The notes beneath the pieces are model-generated. The model worked only from the letters and a program-made list of their open reading frames with translations, searched no databases and had not been told where the DNA came from. Source: Bacteroidales bacterium (GTDB lineage: Bacteria > Bacteroidota > Bacteroidia > Bacteroidales > JAADJA01). Taken from it: a DNA stretch of 6,660 nucleotides. The position numbers were made by a program, and so were the translations under genes. The stretch covers positions 1 through 6,660 of the forward strand of contig JAOZOC010000185.1 in NCBI GenBank assembly GCA_029933495.1, written 5' to 3'. Shown in pieces: positions 5,525 to 6,660 of the stretch (its first letter is position 1; every line of letters starts with the position of its first letter).

Positions 5525-6660
5525 TTAATCTCTAAGCAGAGTCCTTGAAATAACAATTTTCTGTATTTCGGAGGTTCCTTCGTAAATTTGTGTCAGCTTA
5601 GCCTCACGCATAAGTCTTTCGACGTGATATTCCTTCACATATCCATACCCACCGTGAATCTGAACAGCTTCGGTAGTAACCTCCATTGCAATATCAGCAG
5701 CATACTGTTTCGCCATTGAACTTGCCAAAGCAAACGGTTTACCATTGTCCTTCAGCCAGGCAGCTTTCAAACAAAGATTTCTTGCATTTTCAATCTTAAC
5801 AGCCATATCCGACAGTTTAAATGCAATTGATTGATGGTTTGCTATTTCTGTTCCAAAGGCTTTTCTCTCTTTTGAGTACTGAATCGACCTTTCCATAGCT
5901 CCAGAAGCAAGACCGAGAGCCTGAGCAGCAATTCCAATACGTCCGGCCTCAAGTGCTTTCATTGCAAACTTAAACCCGAAGCCATCCTCCCCTATCCTGT
6001 TCTCCTTTGGAATTTTAACATCAGTAAACATAACAGAATGAGTATCGGAACTTCGCATTCCCATTTTGTCCTCATGTTGCCCGAGAGATATCCCGGGAGT
6101 ATCTTTCTCAATCAGGAAAGCATTGATTCCACGATGCCTTTTATCGGGATGTGTCTGAGCAATCACAATGTATGTAGAAGCTGAATTAGCACTGGTAATC
6201 CAGTTTTTTGTTCCGTTCACAAGATAGTAATCTCCTTTATCCTCTGCTGTGGTGTGCTGATGAGTAGCGTCAGAGCCTGCTTCCGGCTCAGAAAGCAAGA
6301 AAGCTCCTATTTTTTCTCCTGTCGCCAAAGGTGTCAGGTACTTCTCTTTTTGTGCGTCATTACAATACTTTGAAATGCCGTAACAGACCAAAGAGTTGTT
6401 TACCGACATGATAACGGCGGCGGAGGCATCGGCTTTTGAAATCTCCTCCATTGCCAGAACATAAGATATGGAGTCCATTCCCGCTCCGCCATATTTAGGA
6501 TCAACCATCATTCCGAGGAACCCAAGTTCAGCCATAGTTTTAACATGTTTTGTCGGGAAAATTGCGTTTGTATCTCTCTCAATAACATCAAGTAACAATT
6601 CTCTCTGTGCGAAGTCGCGTGCAGCATCACGAATCATCAACTGCTCCTCAGTAAAATCAA
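5525..6660 (-). CDS. Acyl-CoA dehydrogenase, short-chain/butyryl-CoA type (5' end just outside window)
   Basis: This FAD enzyme makes the alpha,beta double bond in an acyl-CoA and hands electrons to ETF. The frame stays open to the right edge, reading DFTEEQLMIRDAARDFAQRE. TEEQ..IRD is the usual family N-terminus, so the true start lies only a few codons beyond the window; the TTG at 6638-6640 is an internal Leu codon, not the start. Numbering from that Leu: helical N-terminal domain to about 110; FAD/substrate signature GAFLLSEPEAGSDA (112-125); NWITSA (146-151) in the middle beta domain; RKAFG (259-263); and QIHGGYGYVKEYHVERLMREAK (327-348). The catalytic base is expected to be Glu354 in QIYEGTSEIQ, the placement found in short- and medium-chain enzymes rather than in isovaleryl-CoA dehydrogenase. 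The total length of about 380 is normal. Chain-length preference is inferred from overall resemblance only. It lies upstream of etfB-etfA in the same direction, the natural electron-acceptor pairing. Confidence 0.94.
   Translation of the reverse strand, partial: DFTEEQLMIRDAARDFAQRELLLDVIERDTNAIFPTKHVKTMAELGFLGMMVDPKYGGAGMDSISYVLAMEEISKADASAAVIMSVNNSLVCYGISKYCNDAQKEKYLTPLATGEKIGAFLLSEPEAGSDATHQHTTAEDKGDYYLVNGTKNWITSANSASTYIVIAQTHPDKRHRGINAFLIEKDTPGISLGQHEDKMGMRSSDTHSVMFTDVKIPKENRIGEDGFGFKFAMKALEAGRIGIAAQALGLASGAMERSIQYSKERKAFGTEIANHQSIAFKLSDMAVKIENARNLCLKAAWLKDNGKPFALASSMAKQYAADIAMEVTTEAVQIHGGYGYVKEYHVERLMREAKLTQIYEGTSEIQKIVISRTLLRD

Overview
The window looks like an ordinary chromosomal segment from an AT-rich member of the Bacteroidota. 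The evidence is a TonB-dependent receptor with an N-terminal carboxypeptidase-regulatory-like domain, the absence of Shine-Dalgarno sequences before the starts, and a good match to the Bacteroidota -7 promoter element (TAnnTTTG) upstream of etfB. I cannot place it below phylum level with confidence.

Left part (1-1168, + strand): two closely spaced membrane-protein genes. The first is the C-terminal end of a gene entering from the left. The second is complete. Both carry the same small two-helix LiaI/LiaF-type membrane module, and the second adds a C-terminal beta-repeat domain of the LiaF/DUF2154/DUF4097 ('toastrack') kind. In other bacteria such proteins are tied to envelope-stress sensing, often next to PspC-domain proteins, so this is probably an envelope-stress or membrane-homeostasis cassette.

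Middle (1352-3679, + strand): after a 183-base non-coding gap comes a complete 775-residue outer-membrane TonB-dependent receptor with signal peptide, regulatory-like domain, plug and beta barrel. No SusD-type partner is visible. Its stop lies only 16 bases from the stop of the convergent etfA gene.

Right part (3696-6660, - strand): an acyl-CoA dehydrogenase gene (its first few codons lie beyond the right edge), then etfB and etfA, all transcribed leftward. Together they form a standard electron-transfer module: the dehydrogenase oxidises an acyl-CoA and passes electrons to the EtfAB flavoprotein, which delivers them to the quinone pool or another acceptor. An 84-base gap between the dehydrogenase and etfB holds a likely promoter overlapped by an inverted repeat, so etfBA may be transcribed separately from the dehydrogenase.

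I found no RNA genes, CRISPR arrays, insertion sequences or phage genes, and no convincing evidence of a wholly new system. The items most worth a second look are the LiaI/toastrack pair, the inverted repeat on the etfBA promoter, and the substituted nucleotide-site residues in EtfB.
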